Positions 36,080-47,126 of a stretch of 64,000 bases of DNA are shown here, piece after piece. Made by a program: the position numbers and the translations under genes. The notes under the pieces are model-generated. The model saw only the letters and a list, made by a program, of their open reading frames with translations, searched no databases and was not told the DNA's origin. This DNA comes from Actinomycetota bacterium (GTDB taxonomy: Bacteria > Actinomycetota > Actinomycetes > Nanopelagicales > Nanopelagicaceae). The first letter of the stretch is position 1, and every line of letters begins with the position of its first letter. The stretch spans positions 1 through 64,000 of the forward strand of contig RGHD01000001.1 of the NCBI GenBank assembly GCA_010024385.1, written 5' to 3'.

Positions 36080-36268
36080 TCACTGCCGGCCAAAACGCAG
36101 CCAGACTAGGTAGATCGCCCCGCTAATTCCGACCAGGAGGCCAATGAGTGTGAGGTAGGCGGTACCTAACCACTTATCTAGGCCATAGCCGATTCCACCC
36201 CAAAAAAGTAGACCTGAAAGTAGGTATCCAAAAATCGACCACATTGCATTTTCTTCGCCACGTGACAT
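36080..36268 (-). CDS. AtpZ/AtpI-like small membrane protein
   Basis: 62 aa two-TM protein upstream of atpB: GIGYGLDKWLGTAYLTLIGLLVGISGAIYLV. Confidence 0.75.
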   Translation of the reverse strand: MSRGEENAMWSIFGYLLSGLLFWGGIGYGLDKWLGTAYLTLIGLLVGISGAIYLVWLRFGRQ

Positions 36269-36271
36269 GAG

Positions 36272-36685
36272 CTACTCCTTTGATCCGGGGAGAGGTAAAT
36301 GTAGGCGCAATTTCATGAAACTAGCAATCTCGCCCCATAACCAGGCCACCGTGAGCGCAACGGCGGTGATTCCAAAGGTCATTCGATCAATTGTTGAGCG
36401 TTCTGTGTATCTGGCAATAACCCATAGCAAAAGGCCCAAGGCAAATAACTTGGCAAAGTAAGAAAATAGGGCCATCGCCATAGTTGAGATCGGGTCAAGG
36501 TTTCTTGTCATTTTTGAAACTGCGATATGGATGATAAAAAAGATAATAACAACAAATTGTGCAAGGACTGCGCCAAGAAAACCTGGGAATCCTACAACAA
36601 AAGTTGAAATCAAGATTGCAAACCCACTCGTTAAGAAAGTGGGAATGAATGCAGCGCGTAGCAGTTTTGATTCGTTGCTACTCAC
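36272..36685 (-). CDS. ATP synthase protein I-like membrane protein
   Basis: 137 aa four-TM protein immediately upstream of the atp operon. Confidence 0.7.
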   Translation of the reverse strand: MSSNESKLLRAAFIPTFLTSGFAILISTFVVGFPGFLGAVLAQFVVIIFFIIHIAVSKMTRNLDPISTMAMALFSYFAKLFALGLLLWVIARYTERSTIDRMTFGITAVALTVAWLWGEIASFMKLRLHLPLPGSKE

Positions 36686-37761
36686 ACTAAAACCTTTTTA
36701 CTCTTCTTGGAAATCAAAAGTGTTACCACCACTAAAACTACAGCAGTGATTAGAGCAACCCACCATGGCTCAAAGGCAAGCACTGTCACAGGAAATGCAA
36801 TCGTTGCTGTCCACATATACAAAATGAATGCAGTTTTAAGTTGAGAATTTCCGGCACTGAGTAAACGGTGATGCAAGTGCTCGTTATCAGGTGCAAAAGG
36901 AGATTTACCTGCTTTAACACGACGTGCAACAGCTAATAAGAGATCAACCAGTGGAATTGCAAGAACTGCAAAAGGAAGTAGAAGAGGAAGCAATGTTGGT
37001 CCCCGAGATTCAGCAGAGATTGCATTGGGATCAACTTGGCCGGTTAAAGTGATTGCAGCAGATGCCAGTAATAAGCCTAGGAGCATCGATCCGCTATCCC
37101 CCATAAAGATTCTTGCTGGATGGGCATTATGTGGTAAGAAACCAATACACAGCCCTACTAAGACAGCTGTTGTTAGGGATGGCGCACCTGCGCGACTAAA
37201 ACCAAATTCAACGGCTAATAGATAGGCAAAGGCAAAGAAGGCGACTCCAGAGATCGCAACAATTCCGCCAGCTAGCCCGTCCATCCCATCAATAAAGTTA
37301 ACTGAGTTGATAACGACTAGAACAATGAGAACCGTGACCAACTGGCCAATGCTTGGAGGTAAAGTTATTACACCATTAATAGGTAACCACAGAATCTGAA
37401 TTCCATACATCAACAAAATTCCTGCAGCAAAGACTTGTCCAGTTAACTTAGTGAGCGCATCTAATTGGAAACGATCATCAGCCATTCCCAATAGAACTAT
37501 CGCAGTTGAAGCTAAAAAGATTCCTTGGGCTTCATGGCCAAAAGACTTACCGACAAGAGGTAAGTGATTAACAATCATGAAGGTGATTGCCATAGCCAGC
37601 CACATTGCAACCCCGCCCCAGCGTGCAGTGGGAGTTGTGTGAATATCTCTTCCACGAATTCCAGCAACCGCGCCAAAACGAATTGCTTGGGTGCGAACGA
37701 TTGGAGTGATCAAATAACACAGCGCTGCAGATATCAGCAGTGTTACTAAATACTCGCGCAT
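36682..37761 (-). CDS. wecA: undecaprenyl-phosphate GlcNAc-1-phosphate transferase (MraY/WecA family)
   Basis: VNSVNFIDGMDGLAGGIVAISG, PARIFMGDSGSMLLG, PDNEHLHHRLL. Confidence 0.94.
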   Translation of the reverse strand: MREYLVTLLISAALCYLITPIVRTQAIRFGAVAGIRGRDIHTTPTARWGGVAMWLAMAITFMIVNHLPLVGKSFGHEAQGIFLASTAIVLLGMADDRFQLDALTKLTGQVFAAGILLMYGIQILWLPINGVITLPPSIGQLVTVLIVLVVINSVNFIDGMDGLAGGIVAISGVAFFAFAYLLAVEFGFSRAGAPSLTTAVLVGLCIGFLPHNAHPARIFMGDSGSMLLGLLLASAAITLTGQVDPNAISAESRGPTLLPLLLPFAVLAIPLVDLLLAVARRVKAGKSPFAPDNEHLHHRLLSAGNSQLKTAFILYMWTATIAFPVTVLAFEPWWVALITAVVLVVVTLLISKKSKKVLV

Positions 37762-37770
37762 GAAGGCTTC

Positions 37771-39030
37771 TTAAGCCTGGTAGATAGGAAAGCGTGATGT
37801 CAGAGCATGCACTTCGCTCTTGATTGCACCATGTGCTGAGGCATCATCGGTAGCAATTGCACGTGCAATCAAAGATGCAATCTGCTTCATCTCCTCAACG
37901 CCCATTCCTTGCGTGGTTGTTGATGGTGTGCCAACACGAATACCACTTGTAATTCCTGGTTTTTCTGGATCATTTGGAATCGAGTTCTTATTCATAACAA
38001 TTCCAGCTGCTCCGCAACGCTCATCAGCAACTTTTCCAGTTACACCTGTACTTCGAATATCCATTAGGGCTAAGTGAGTTTGAGTGCCTCCTGATACTGC
38101 TCTCATGCCTTCTGCCTCAAGGGCCTTAGCTAAAGCCTGGGCATTAACAATTACATCCTTGGCATACTTTTGATACGCAGGAGTCGCACACTCGGCCAAT
38201 GCAACAGCTTTACCAGCTACTGCAGACATAATCGGTCCGCCCTGCATTCCAGGGAAGATTGATTTATCGATTGCAGCTGCGTGCTCGGCTTTAGTCAAAA
38301 TCATTCCACCTCGTGGACCACGCAAAACTTTGTGTGTTGTGAAAGAAACAACATCTGCATAAGGAACAGGGGATGGAATAGCTTTTCCTGCTACAAGGCC
38401 AATGAAGTGAGCAGCATCTACCCACATAATGGCTCCTACTTCGTCACAAATTGCGCGAACCTTCGCAAAATCAATAAGTGATGGGTATGCCGTTGCTCCA
38501 GAGCAGATCATCTTCGGCTTTGTTGCAATTGCCTTATCGCGTAGCTCGTCGTAATCAATTAATTCATTATCACTGCGCACGCCATATGACTCAATATTGA
38601 ACCATTTGCCTGAAAAGTTAACTGGAGATCCATGAGTTAAGTGACCACCATGTGCCAAAGACATCGCCATGACGGTATCTCCTGGCTTAGTAAATGCTTG
38701 ATAAACGGCGATATTGGCACTAGCACCTGAGTGTGGTTGAACATTTGCATGGTCTGCACCAAAAAGAGATTTAGCGCGCTCAATTGCTAAGTTCTCAGCT
38801 TTATCAACTTCTTCACATCCGCCGTAATAGCGCTTGCCTGGATAACCTTCGGCGTATTTATTGGAAAGAGTTGATCCTATGGCTGCCAGCACTGCACGTG
38901 AGGTGAAGTTCTCTGAAGCAATTAACTGCAAGTTCTTTTGCTGACGCGTCATTTCAGAGAGCAAAACTGCAGCAATCTCTGGATCTTGCCTGCTTAATGC
39001 GTCGAAATCCGGGCCATAGTATGTAGACAT
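37771..39030 (-). CDS. glyA: serine hydroxymethyltransferase
   Basis: NKYAEGYPGKRYYGGCEEVD, VVSFTTHKVLRGPRGGMIL. Confidence 0.98.
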   Translation of the reverse strand: MSTYYGPDFDALSRQDPEIAAVLLSEMTRQQKNLQLIASENFTSRAVLAAIGSTLSNKYAEGYPGKRYYGGCEEVDKAENLAIERAKSLFGADHANVQPHSGASANIAVYQAFTKPGDTVMAMSLAHGGHLTHGSPVNFSGKWFNIESYGVRSDNELIDYDELRDKAIATKPKMICSGATAYPSLIDFAKVRAICDEVGAIMWVDAAHFIGLVAGKAIPSPVPYADVVSFTTHKVLRGPRGGMILTKAEHAAAIDKSIFPGMQGGPIMSAVAGKAVALAECATPAYQKYAKDVIVNAQALAKALEAEGMRAVSGGTQTHLALMDIRSTGVTGKVADERCGAAGIVMNKNSIPNDPEKPGITSGIRVGTPSTTTQGMGVEEMKQIASLIARAIATDDASAHGAIKSEVHALTSRFPIYQA

Positions 39031-39053
39031 AGCCCCAACCTTATCGTGAGAGC

Positions 39054-39698
39054 CTAAATAAGGCGCGCGCTCGGTGAGACTGCCTGTATCTCAGTCAGCG
39101 AAATGGCTCCTTCACGCAACACACGGACACCTTCTGCATCGGCTTCTACAACCGTAGTTGGTGCTCCTTGGCGCAGTTTTCCGTTGTTGAACTGAAAAGC
39201 AAGGTCAGAGTGCAAAACGAAAATATCGCTGAGCTCTTTTGGTGCGGGCATTCCTATTCTAGAACCACTTGTGACAGCCAATGGTCCACTCTTTGCAAGT
39301 AGCGCTTTGGCAAATTTACTCTTTGGAACTCTGATGCTGATTCGATCAAGTTGGTTGGCATCTCCTAAATCCCAACTCAAACCTAACTGTGGTTTCAAGT
39401 TTAGCGAAAGAAGACCTGGCCAAAACTTCTTCATGAGCGCTGAAATATCTGGAGTAATTTCACGAACAACACCTTGTGCAGTTTTTGAACTACCAACTAA
39501 AACTTGGGCTGATGTAAACAAAGGTGCACCATGCAAAACATTCATCGCGCGAACTGAATCATGTTTGAAAGCATCACAAGCAAATGCATAAGTGTGTTCT
39601 AGGGGAATTGCGATGATGTAACCATCAGAGATTGCCTTTAACGCTTTGTTAACGTGCCGGCTCAGTTCGCCTTTTTTAAGATCTACTTCAATACCCAT
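39054..39698 (-). CDS. Sua5/YrdC/YciO family protein, divergent at catalytic motifs
   Basis: 214 aa at the canonical sua5 position next to prmC; ALMKKFWPGLLSLNLKPQ, LRQGAPTTVVEADAEGVRVLREGAIS; KxR and SxN motifs altered. Confidence 0.78.
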   Translation of the reverse strand: MGIEVDLKKGELSRHVNKALKAISDGYIIAIPLEHTYAFACDAFKHDSVRAMNVLHGAPLFTSAQVLVGSSKTAQGVVREITPDISALMKKFWPGLLSLNLKPQLGLSWDLGDANQLDRISIRVPKSKFAKALLAKSGPLAVTSGSRIGMPAPKELSDIFVLHSDLAFQFNNGKLRQGAPTTVVEADAEGVRVLREGAISLTEIQAVSPSARLI

Positions 39699-39700
39699 GA

Positions 39701-40549
39701 TTACCTCCTCACCGCACTAGTCCAACGAGGACGACCCACTAGGTCATCATGGAGTGCAATATCTTCGAAATCTACGGCCAACTCCCCTGCAATTGCAATT
39801 GCCTGCTCTTCTGTATGTTCGATAACCAATACCCCTGCTGGTTTTAACAACCTGGCAGCAGCTTGAATAAAGATACGTGGAATTTCCATTCCAGTTGGCC
39901 CACCAAAAAGGGCGATATGAGGCTCGAAGCCGGCCACATCTCGTGGCAAGGTTTGTGAATCTGGAATATATGGTGGATTAGCAATAACAACATCGCACTT
40001 AACACCAGGCAAAACATCTGCGACATCACCTTCTACAACTCGAACGTTTTGCGCAATGACTGAGACGTTTTTCTTAAGCCAAACTAGTGCCTCTGGAGAT
40101 TTCTCAACTGCAATTACTCGAGAAGTCGGCGCTTCAGTTGCAATTGCAAGTGAGAGTGCCCCAGAGCCTGCACCTAAATCAATAACACTGACAGGTGCTG
40201 GCAAGTTGGCAATGTGTTGCAAGACTGCTTCTACTAGTAATTCAGATTCAGGACGCGGAACCAATACCCCAGGACCTACTTCGATTTCTAGGTAACGAAA
40301 TGGTGCAACACCAGTGAGATATTGCAATGGTTCGTGATTGAGTCTGCGATCAAGGAGAGTAAAGAACTGCTCTTCAATCACATCCAGATCACTAATAGTT
40401 GCAAGAGTTGATTCGATTAAAACTGAGTTATGGAGATCCATTCGCGATAATCCAAGAATATGGGCAAGCAAGTGTTCAGCATCTGCTTCACTCATGCCTG
40501 ATTCTGCTAACTGCGCTTTAGCAACACGAAGCAGGCTCTTAATCTCCAT
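39701..40549 (-). CDS. prmC: peptide chain release factor N5-glutamine methyltransferase
   Basis: DLGAGSGALSLAIA, VVIANPPYIP; start trimmed to MEIKSLL. Confidence 0.94.
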   Translation of the reverse strand: MEIKSLLRVAKAQLAESGMSEADAEHLLAHILGLSRMDLHNSVLIESTLATISDLDVIEEQFFTLLDRRLNHEPLQYLTGVAPFRYLEIEVGPGVLVPRPESELLVEAVLQHIANLPAPVSVIDLGAGSGALSLAIATEAPTSRVIAVEKSPEALVWLKKNVSVIAQNVRVVEGDVADVLPGVKCDVVIANPPYIPDSQTLPRDVAGFEPHIALFGGPTGMEIPRIFIQAAARLLKPAGVLVIEHTEEQAIAIAGELAVDFEDIALHDDLVGRPRWTSAVRR

Positions 40550-40553
40550 GTAC

Positions 40554-41636
40554 TTAGTTCGTACTCGCCAAACGTGCAGCTTTATCTGCATCCAATAGAG
40601 CTTGAATCATGTCGTCAAGATCGCCATTCATAACCGCATCTAAGTTATTAGCTTTGTAGTTCACACGGTGATCACTGATTCTATTTTCTGGGTAGTTATA
40701 TGTGCGGATGCGCTCTGATCGATCAACTGTACGCACTTGACTCTTACGCTCAGCAGATGCGGCAGCTTCAGCCTTCTCTTGGGCATCGGCTAAAAGGCGG
40801 GCACGCAAGATACGAAGCGCTGATTCTTTATTTTGTAGCTGACTCTTTTCATTCTGACAAGAGACCACAATTCCCGTTGGAACGTGAGTTAATCGCACAG
40901 CAGAGTCAGTTGTATTAACGGATTGTCCACCAGGACCTGATGAGCGATAAACATCCACGCGCACATCGTTCATATTGAGCTCAACATCTACTTCTTCAGC
41001 TTCAGGCAAAATTAATACACCTGCAGCAGATGTATGAATACGTCCAGCACTTTCAGTCTCTGGCACACGCTGCACGCGGTGAACTCCACCTTCAAATTTC
41101 AAACGTGCATAAGGAGATTCTCCAGGTGCTGCTGTTCCTTTTGATTTAACTGCAACAGAAATATCTTTATAGCCACCCATTTCACTTTCAGTAGCATCAA
41201 TAACTTCTACTTTCCAATTATGCTTTTCTGCATAACGCATATACATGCGCAGTAAATCACCAGCAAAGATTGCTGACTCATCTCCGCCAGCACCAGCTTT
41301 AACTTCCAAAATCACATCACGATCATCATTAGGATCACGTGGCAATAAGAGCTCTTCTAGTTTTTCTGCAGCCGCCGCACACGCTGCCTCGAGCGCTGGA
41401 ATCTCAGATGCAAAATCAGCATCAACTGCCGCTAACTCTCTACCTGCCGCTAAATCATCTTCTGCAGATTTCCAAGCCTTAAAACCTGCAACAACGGGTC
41501 CAAGTTGGGCATAGCGACGTCCAAGCTTGCGGGCGTTGTTTTGATCTTCATGAATAGAGGGATCAGCCATCTTTGCTTCAAGTTCTGCATATTCACGCAC
41601 CATTTCATGGGCAGATGCAAAGCGATCACTAGTCAT
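40554..41636 (-). CDS. prfA: peptide chain release factor 1
   Basis: [28 protein letters not shown] motif; [14 protein letters not shown]. Confidence 0.97.
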   Translation of the reverse strand: MTSDRFASAHEMVREYAELEAKMADPSIHEDQNNARKLGRRYAQLGPVVAGFKAWKSAEDDLAAGRELAAVDADFASEIPALEAACAAAAEKLEELLLPRDPNDDRDVILEVKAGAGGDESAIFAGDLLRMYMRYAEKHNWKVEVIDATESEMGGYKDISVAVKSKGTAAPGESPYARLKFEGGVHRVQRVPETESAGRIHTSAAGVLILPEAEEVDVELNMNDVRVDVYRSSGPGGQSVNTTDSAVRLTHVPTGIVVSCQNEKSQLQNKESALRILRARLLADAQEKAEAAASAERKSQVRTVDRSERIRTYNYPENRISDHRVNYKANNLDAVMNGDLDDMIQALLDADKAARLASTN

Positions 41637-41682
41637 TGGCTTCTCCTTATCGTTTCTAGTTGGAAATCATTTTTTGGGAAAT

Positions 41683-41725
41683 AAAAAAACCGCGACCGCA
41701 ACCGTTAAGGCTGCGATGCGGTTTC
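41683..41725 (-). terminator. Intrinsic terminator downstream of rpmE
   Basis: Minus strand AAACCGCATCGCAGCCTTAACGGTTGCGGTCGCGGTTTTTTT: stem followed by a T-run. Confidence 0.8.
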
Positions 41726-41734
41726 TTTAGAAAG

Positions 41735-41950
41735 CTACTTGGCTTCTTTTTTTCCGAAGCGCTCTTCGAACTTAGCTACGCGACCACCAGTATCAAGGAT
41801 GCGCTGCTTGCCGGTATAAAACGGGTGGCATACAGAGCAGACTTCAACATAGATTGAACCGCTTGCAACAGTTGAGCGGGTAACAAACTTCTCACCGCAA
41901 CCACAGGTTACTTGAGTCTCTTTGTACTCTGGATGGATCTCTGGCTTCAT
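41735..41950 (-). CDS. rpmE: 50S ribosomal protein L31 (zinc-binding C+ form)
   Basis: [14 protein letters not shown]...[13 protein letters not shown]. Confidence 0.97.
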   Translation of the reverse strand: MKPEIHPEYKETQVTCGCGEKFVTRSTVASGSIYVEVCSVCHPFYTGKQRILDTGGRVAKFEERFGKKEAK

Positions 41951-42053
41951 GGTTATTCCTTCATTAATGTTTGGGTCCCTTGCGGGTGAACCAAACGGGG
42001 CGGTTAACAGGGTTAAATCGTAGGCGATGGCCCGTGATTTACGAAATTTACGC

Positions 42054-43637
42054 TTACTTTGAGTCGTCAGGACCTGACGTTGTCTTCTGGATTTGCATCA
42101 AGAATTCGACGTTGGACTTAGTGCCCTTCATCTTCTCAAGAAGAAGCTCGAGTGCAGCTTGTGGCTCAAGTGCGTGAAGAACACGACGCAGTTTCCAAAC
42201 AATATTGAGTTCCTCTGAACCCATAAGGATTTCTTCCTTACGTGTTCCAGATGCAACAACGTTAACCGCAGGGAAGATGCGCTTATCAGCCATCTTGCGA
42301 TCAAGTATGAGTTCCATGTTTCCAGTTCCCTTGAACTCTTCGAAAATAACTTCATCCATACGAGAACCTGTGTCAACTAGTGCTGTTGCAAGAATCGTAA
42401 GTGATCCGCCATCTTCAATATTACGAGCAGCACCAAAGAACTTCTTAGGTGGATAGAGAGCTGCTGAATCAACACCACCAGAGAGAATTCGACCTGATGC
42501 TGGGGCTGCGATGTTATACGCACGGCCCAAACGAGTGATTGAGTCAAGAAGAACAACTACATCGTGACCAAGTTCAACAAGACGCTTTGCGCGCTCGATT
42601 GCAAGTTCTGCAATTGTTGTGTGGTCATCGGCTGGACGGTCGAAAGTTGAAGCAATAACTTCACCTTTAACTGATCGCTGCATATCTGTAACTTCTTCTG
42701 GACGCTCATCTACTAGAACAACCATCAAGTGACATTCTGGATTATTTGTTGTGATTGCGTTAGCAATTGACTGCAGAACCATCGTCTTACCAGCCTTAGG
42801 AGGCGAAACAATAAGTCCACGCTGACCCTTACCAATTGGTGCAATCAAATCGATCACTCGTGTGGTCAAAACATTTGGCTCAGTCTCAAGGCGCAAGCGC
42901 TCCTGAGGATAAAGTGGGGTTAACTTGCCGAATTCAACACGATTACGTGCTTCCTCCGGAGTCATTCCATTAACTGTTTCAAGAGTAATGAGTGCGTTGA
43001 ACTTCTGCTTCGTTTCACCCTCACGAGGTTGGCGAACTTGGCCAGTTACAACATCGCCCTTACGCAGGCCGTTTTTGCGAACTTGCTGCAATGAAACATA
43101 GACATCGTTAGGTCCTGGAAGGTATCCAGCTGTGCGAATAAATGCATAGCTATCGAGAATATCGAGTAAGCCACCTACTGGTACCAAGACATCGTCTTCA
43201 CCAATTACTGGTTCACGTTCTTCGCGTGGTCCACGGTCGCGGTTACGCTCACGGTTGCGATCACGTCCACGCGCATGGCGATCAAAGCGCTCGTTGCGGT
43301 TTCCGCGCTCGGTATTGCTCTGAGGTGATAACTCTTGGCCATCATCATCTGAATCTTCATTTGAAGCAGAGTTGTGAGAGCTTTTAGCTTCCTTCTTACT
43401 CTTATTGCGCGCTTCGCGGCGGGCTTCGCGTTCAGCTTTTGCAGCTTCGCGGTTCTTAGCCTGTAAATCAGCGATCGCCTCTACAAGTTCGTCCTTCTTC
43501 ATCTTTGCTGCGCCATCTACACCTAGTTGTGTTGCAACTGTTTTTAACTTAGGCAGGGTCATTGCAGAAAGCTCAGGACTATTCGAACGTACAGGTTCAA
43601 TTTCTGTTGTCATGTGTTTCTTTTCTATATAGGTCAA
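42054..43637 (-). CDS. rho: transcription termination factor Rho with Arg/Asn-rich insertion
   Basis: [38 protein letters not shown]; annotated start may be downstream (MTTEIEP). Confidence 0.96.
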   Translation of the reverse strand: MTYIEKKHMTTEIEPVRSNSPELSAMTLPKLKTVATQLGVDGAAKMKKDELVEAIADLQAKNREAAKAEREARREARNKSKKEAKSSHNSASNEDSDDDGQELSPQSNTERGNRNERFDRHARGRDRNRERNRDRGPREEREPVIGEDDVLVPVGGLLDILDSYAFIRTAGYLPGPNDVYVSLQQVRKNGLRKGDVVTGQVRQPREGETKQKFNALITLETVNGMTPEEARNRVEFGKLTPLYPQERLRLETEPNVLTTRVIDLIAPIGKGQRGLIVSPPKAGKTMVLQSIANAITTNNPECHLMVVLVDERPEEVTDMQRSVKGEVIASTFDRPADDHTTIAELAIERAKRLVELGHDVVVLLDSITRLGRAYNIAAPASGRILSGGVDSAALYPPKKFFGAARNIEDGGSLTILATALVDTGSRMDEVIFEEFKGTGNMELILDRKMADKRIFPAVNVVASGTRKEEILMGSEELNIVWKLRRVLHALEPQAALELLLEKMKGTKSNVEFLMQIQKTTSGPDDSK

Positions 43638-43771
43638 CAGGTTTTAGATATATCCCGTTAAGCCGTGGATGTTTTTTTGATTTACCTGATGTGTTGCTGG
43701 CCGCTAGAGAAGGGCCGTTCAGATGCCCTAAGGCTAGCACCCGGGGGCGCTAATTCGCAAAATCTCCAGTT

Positions 43772-44701
43772 TTACGCGGAGATTAGGCTTGCTCCAGTTC
43801 GGGCAATACCGAGCTCTGTTGAAATGAATTTATCCCCTGCAGCTCTGCGTAGTTCTTCAGCCTCACTTGGGCCACCAGTATAAAGAACTAGAACAGTTGG
43901 ACCAGCACCTGAAATAAATGCAGCAACACCGGCGTTACGAAGCTTTGTCAGCAGCCCAAAAGATTGTGGCATGGCCTCCTTGCGATATGACTGATGCAAG
44001 AAATCTTGTGTGGCAGTGTGAAGTAGATCTGGACGCTGGGCTAAGGCATGAACCAACAGCGCTGCATTTGATGAATTTCGAACCGCATCATTATGCGGGA
44101 TTGTCTCCGGAAGCATCTTGCGAGCCTTTGATGTTGCAACAGAAGTTGCTGGAATAAATGCAATAGCACCAATTCTGGCATCAACTTCAATGTGAACTGA
44201 TTGGGCCACAATTGCACCACGTTGCATATCCTGCCAAGCAATATTTGCACCGCCATAAATTGCAGATGCGACGTTATCTGGATGGCCTTCCATTTCGTTG
44301 GCAAGAACTAACATCGCCTCATCTGACATTCGCTCGTTACCACCTAGAACTAATGCTCGAGCTAGGGATAAACCACCAACAATTGCACTGGCAGATGATC
44401 CAAGGCCACGGCCATGTGGAATCACATTGAGTTGGCGAAGTGCAATACCGCGAGGTTTACCACCAAGGAATTCAAAACCTTTATACATCGCCTTAATAAC
44501 TAAGTTCTTATCATTTCTTGCAACATCATCTGCGCCTTCACCAGTGACATCAACATCAACACCTGGTTCATCTTGAACTTGAGCTATATAGCGATCAAAC
44601 ATTGTCAGAGCTAAACCAAGGCAATCAAAGCCAGGTCCTAAATTTGCACTCGTTGCAGGAACTTGCACCTGCATAGGTTGTGCTTTAAATGTTGGCTTCA
44701 T
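43772..44701 (-). CDS. thrB: homoserine kinase
   Basis: VPATSANLGPGFDCLGLAL, PHGRGLGSSASAIVGG. Confidence 0.96.
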   Translation of the reverse strand: MKPTFKAQPMQVQVPATSANLGPGFDCLGLALTMFDRYIAQVQDEPGVDVDVTGEGADDVARNDKNLVIKAMYKGFEFLGGKPRGIALRQLNVIPHGRGLGSSASAIVGGLSLARALVLGGNERMSDEAMLVLANEMEGHPDNVASAIYGGANIAWQDMQRGAIVAQSVHIEVDARIGAIAFIPATSVATSKARKMLPETIPHNDAVRNSSNAALLVHALAQRPDLLHTATQDFLHQSYRKEAMPQSFGLLTKLRNAGVAAFISGAGPTVLVLYTGGPSEAEELRRAAGDKFISTELGIARTGASLISA

Positions 44702-44710
44702 AATGAACTC

Positions 44711-45796
44711 TTAAGAAAGACCCAGCGCTTTTGCGGCAGCTTTAACATTGACTGGAACAACAACTGGCTTTCTCGCAGATTCAAGAGCATAAGGAATATC
44801 TTTCAGGCCATGCCCAGTAACAGTAATAACTATTGTCTTATCTTTAGGTAGCTTTCCAGCCTTTTTATACTTAATAAGACCTGCTAAACCAGCAGCAGAT
44901 GATGGCTCAACAAAGATTCCTTCTTTGGCTGCAATTAAACGATAGGCAGACAAAATCTCTTTATCTGTCACTGAATCAATCACACCACCTGAAACATCAC
45001 GAGCTTCAACGGCTTGGGCCCAAGAAGCAGGATTACCAATACGAATAGCTGTTGCAATGGTGTCTGGATTCTTAACGATCTTGCCCTTAACAATCGGGGC
45101 AGCACCGGCTGCTTGAAAACCATACATCTGTGGCAACTGTGATGACATTCCATCCTTGTAATACTCCTTATAACCTTTCCAATAAGCAGTGATATTTCCA
45201 GCATTGCCAACAGGAAGTGCATGAATATCCGGAGCATTGCCCAACATGTCCACAACTTCAAAGGCGGCGGTCTTTTGTCCTTCAATACGATATGGATTTA
45301 CTGAGTTAACAAGTGCGACTGGATAGTTCTCAGAAAGTTCGCGAGCAAGAGTTAAGCAGTCATCAAAGTTTCCATTGACCTGCAAAATAGTTGAGTCGTG
45401 GATAACTGCTTGAGCTAATTTGCCCATTGCAATCTTTCCTTTAGGAATCAAAACCGCTGGAACCATGCCAGCTTTAACGGCATATGCTGCAGCTGATGCA
45501 GATGTATTTCCTGTTGATGCACAGATAACGGCCTTGGCACCATCTTCTGCTGCCTTTGAGATAGCCATTGTCATTCCGCGATCTTTAAATGAACCAGTTG
45601 GGTTTAAACCCTCGTACTTGATCCATACGTTATTGCCCAGTAATTCTGAAAGATTGCATGCATAGATAAGTGGTGTGCCACCTTCACGCAAAGAAACAAT
45701 AGGAGTATTTGCGCTCACTGGTAAACGATGGCGGTATTCCTCAATAACTCCCCGCCATTGGTGGGCTCGGCTTTTCTTGTTTCCAAAGATTCTCAT
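44711..45796 (-). CDS. thrC: threonine synthase
   Basis: [27 protein letters not shown]. Confidence 0.96.
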   Translation of the reverse strand: MRIFGNKKSRAHQWRGVIEEYRHRLPVSANTPIVSLREGGTPLIYACNLSELLGNNVWIKYEGLNPTGSFKDRGMTMAISKAAEDGAKAVICASTGNTSASAAAYAVKAGMVPAVLIPKGKIAMGKLAQAVIHDSTILQVNGNFDDCLTLARELSENYPVALVNSVNPYRIEGQKTAAFEVVDMLGNAPDIHALPVGNAGNITAYWKGYKEYYKDGMSSQLPQMYGFQAAGAAPIVKGKIVKNPDTIATAIRIGNPASWAQAVEARDVSGGVIDSVTDKEILSAYRLIAAKEGIFVEPSSAAGLAGLIKYKKAGKLPKDKTIVITVTGHGLKDIPYALESARKPVVVPVNVKAAAKALGLS

Positions 45797-47092
45797 TTAG
45801 GCAACTACTCCATCAACACGGATCACCGATTCAACTGTGCTGACAATATCCATATCAGTTAACTTCTTAATACAGCTCTTAAGGGAAGATTCAGATGCAG
45901 CATGTGTGACAACAACGAGTTCTGCATCACTTCCTAGTCCTGCTTGGCGCACAGTTTGAATAGAAATGTTTTCACTAGCAAATACTTGGGCAATAGAGGC
46001 CAAAACACCTGACTTATCAGCCACATGCAAGCGAATAAAGAACTGTGACTTCACATCACCGACCGGTGCAATATCAAGGTCGGCATAGTCAGATTCACCG
46101 TATCCAACAGTTGAATATGCACGGTGGCGTGTAACAGCCACTAGGTCACCCAAGATTGCAGATGCAGTTGGTGCACCACCAGCTCCGCGGCCGTAGAACA
46201 TAAGCTGTCCAGCAGCTTCTGATTCAACATAGACAGCGTTAAAAGCATTTCGAACAGATGCCAATGGGTGTGAACTTGGAAGCATTACTGGGTGCACACG
46301 CACAGAAATTTCATCTTTAACAGTCAACTCTGCAATGGCTAGTAGCTTGATTACTGAGCCCATTGCTTTGGCGGCATTAACATCATCGATAGAAATTCCT
46401 GTAATACCTTCGCAATAAACCTCATCAATTGTCACGGTACTGTGAAAAGCAAGGCTGGCAAGAAGAGCAGCTTTAGCTGCAGCATCATGTCCTTCAATAT
46501 CTGCAGTTGGGTCTGCTTCGGCATAACCAAGTGATTGCGCCTCTTTTAATACATCATTAAAGTCGCGGCCTTCTTCATGCATCTTAGTAAGAATGAAGTT
46601 AGTTGTTCCATTAACTATTCCCATCACGCGAGTGATTTGATCACCAGCAAGTGATTCACGCATTGAGCGAATGATTGGAATCGCACCTGCAACCGCTGCT
46701 TCATAATAAAGATCTACTTTTGCCGCATCGGCTGCATTGAAGAGTTCATGCCCATGTGTTGCAAGCAAAGCCTTATTGGCAGTAATAACAGATTTTTTAT
46801 TCTTGATTGCTTCAAGAATCAATGTGCGAGCTGGCTCAATGCCACCCATTACTTCAATAACAATGTTTATCTCTGGATCATTAACGATTGAATTCAAATC
46901 TGTTGTAAGCATTGAAGGATTAATACCATCGCGAGCAGCATTACTGCGCACTCCAATTTTTTTAAGGACAAGAAGCGCACCTGAGCGTTCAGAGAGCTCT
47001 TGCTCATCAGATTGGAGCAGGCGAGCAACTTGGCTGCCGACCACACCGCAGCCGAGCATGCCAATAGATATTGTCTTTAGCTCTGCGCTCAT
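45797..47092 (-). CDS. hom: homoserine dehydrogenase with C-terminal ACT domain
   Basis: GMLGCGVVGSQV, TANKALLATHGHELF, SLGYAEADPTADIEGHDAAAKAALLA. Confidence 0.97.
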   Translation of the reverse strand: MSAELKTISIGMLGCGVVGSQVARLLQSDEQELSERSGALLVLKKIGVRSNAARDGINPSMLTTDLNSIVNDPEINIVIEVMGGIEPARTLILEAIKNKKSVITANKALLATHGHELFNAADAAKVDLYYEAAVAGAIPIIRSMRESLAGDQITRVMGIVNGTTNFILTKMHEEGRDFNDVLKEAQSLGYAEADPTADIEGHDAAAKAALLASLAFHSTVTIDEVYCEGITGISIDDVNAAKAMGSVIKLLAIAELTVKDEISVRVHPVMLPSSHPLASVRNAFNAVYVESEAAGQLMFYGRGAGGAPTASAILGDLVAVTRHRAYSTVGYGESDYADLDIAPVGDVKSQFFIRLHVADKSGVLASIAQVFASENISIQTVRQAGLGSDAELVVVTHAASESSLKSCIKKLTDMDIVSTVESVIRVDGVVA

Positions 47093-47126
47093 GTGGACTA
47101 TTCTTTCACAGATGCCTGTAACGGCG

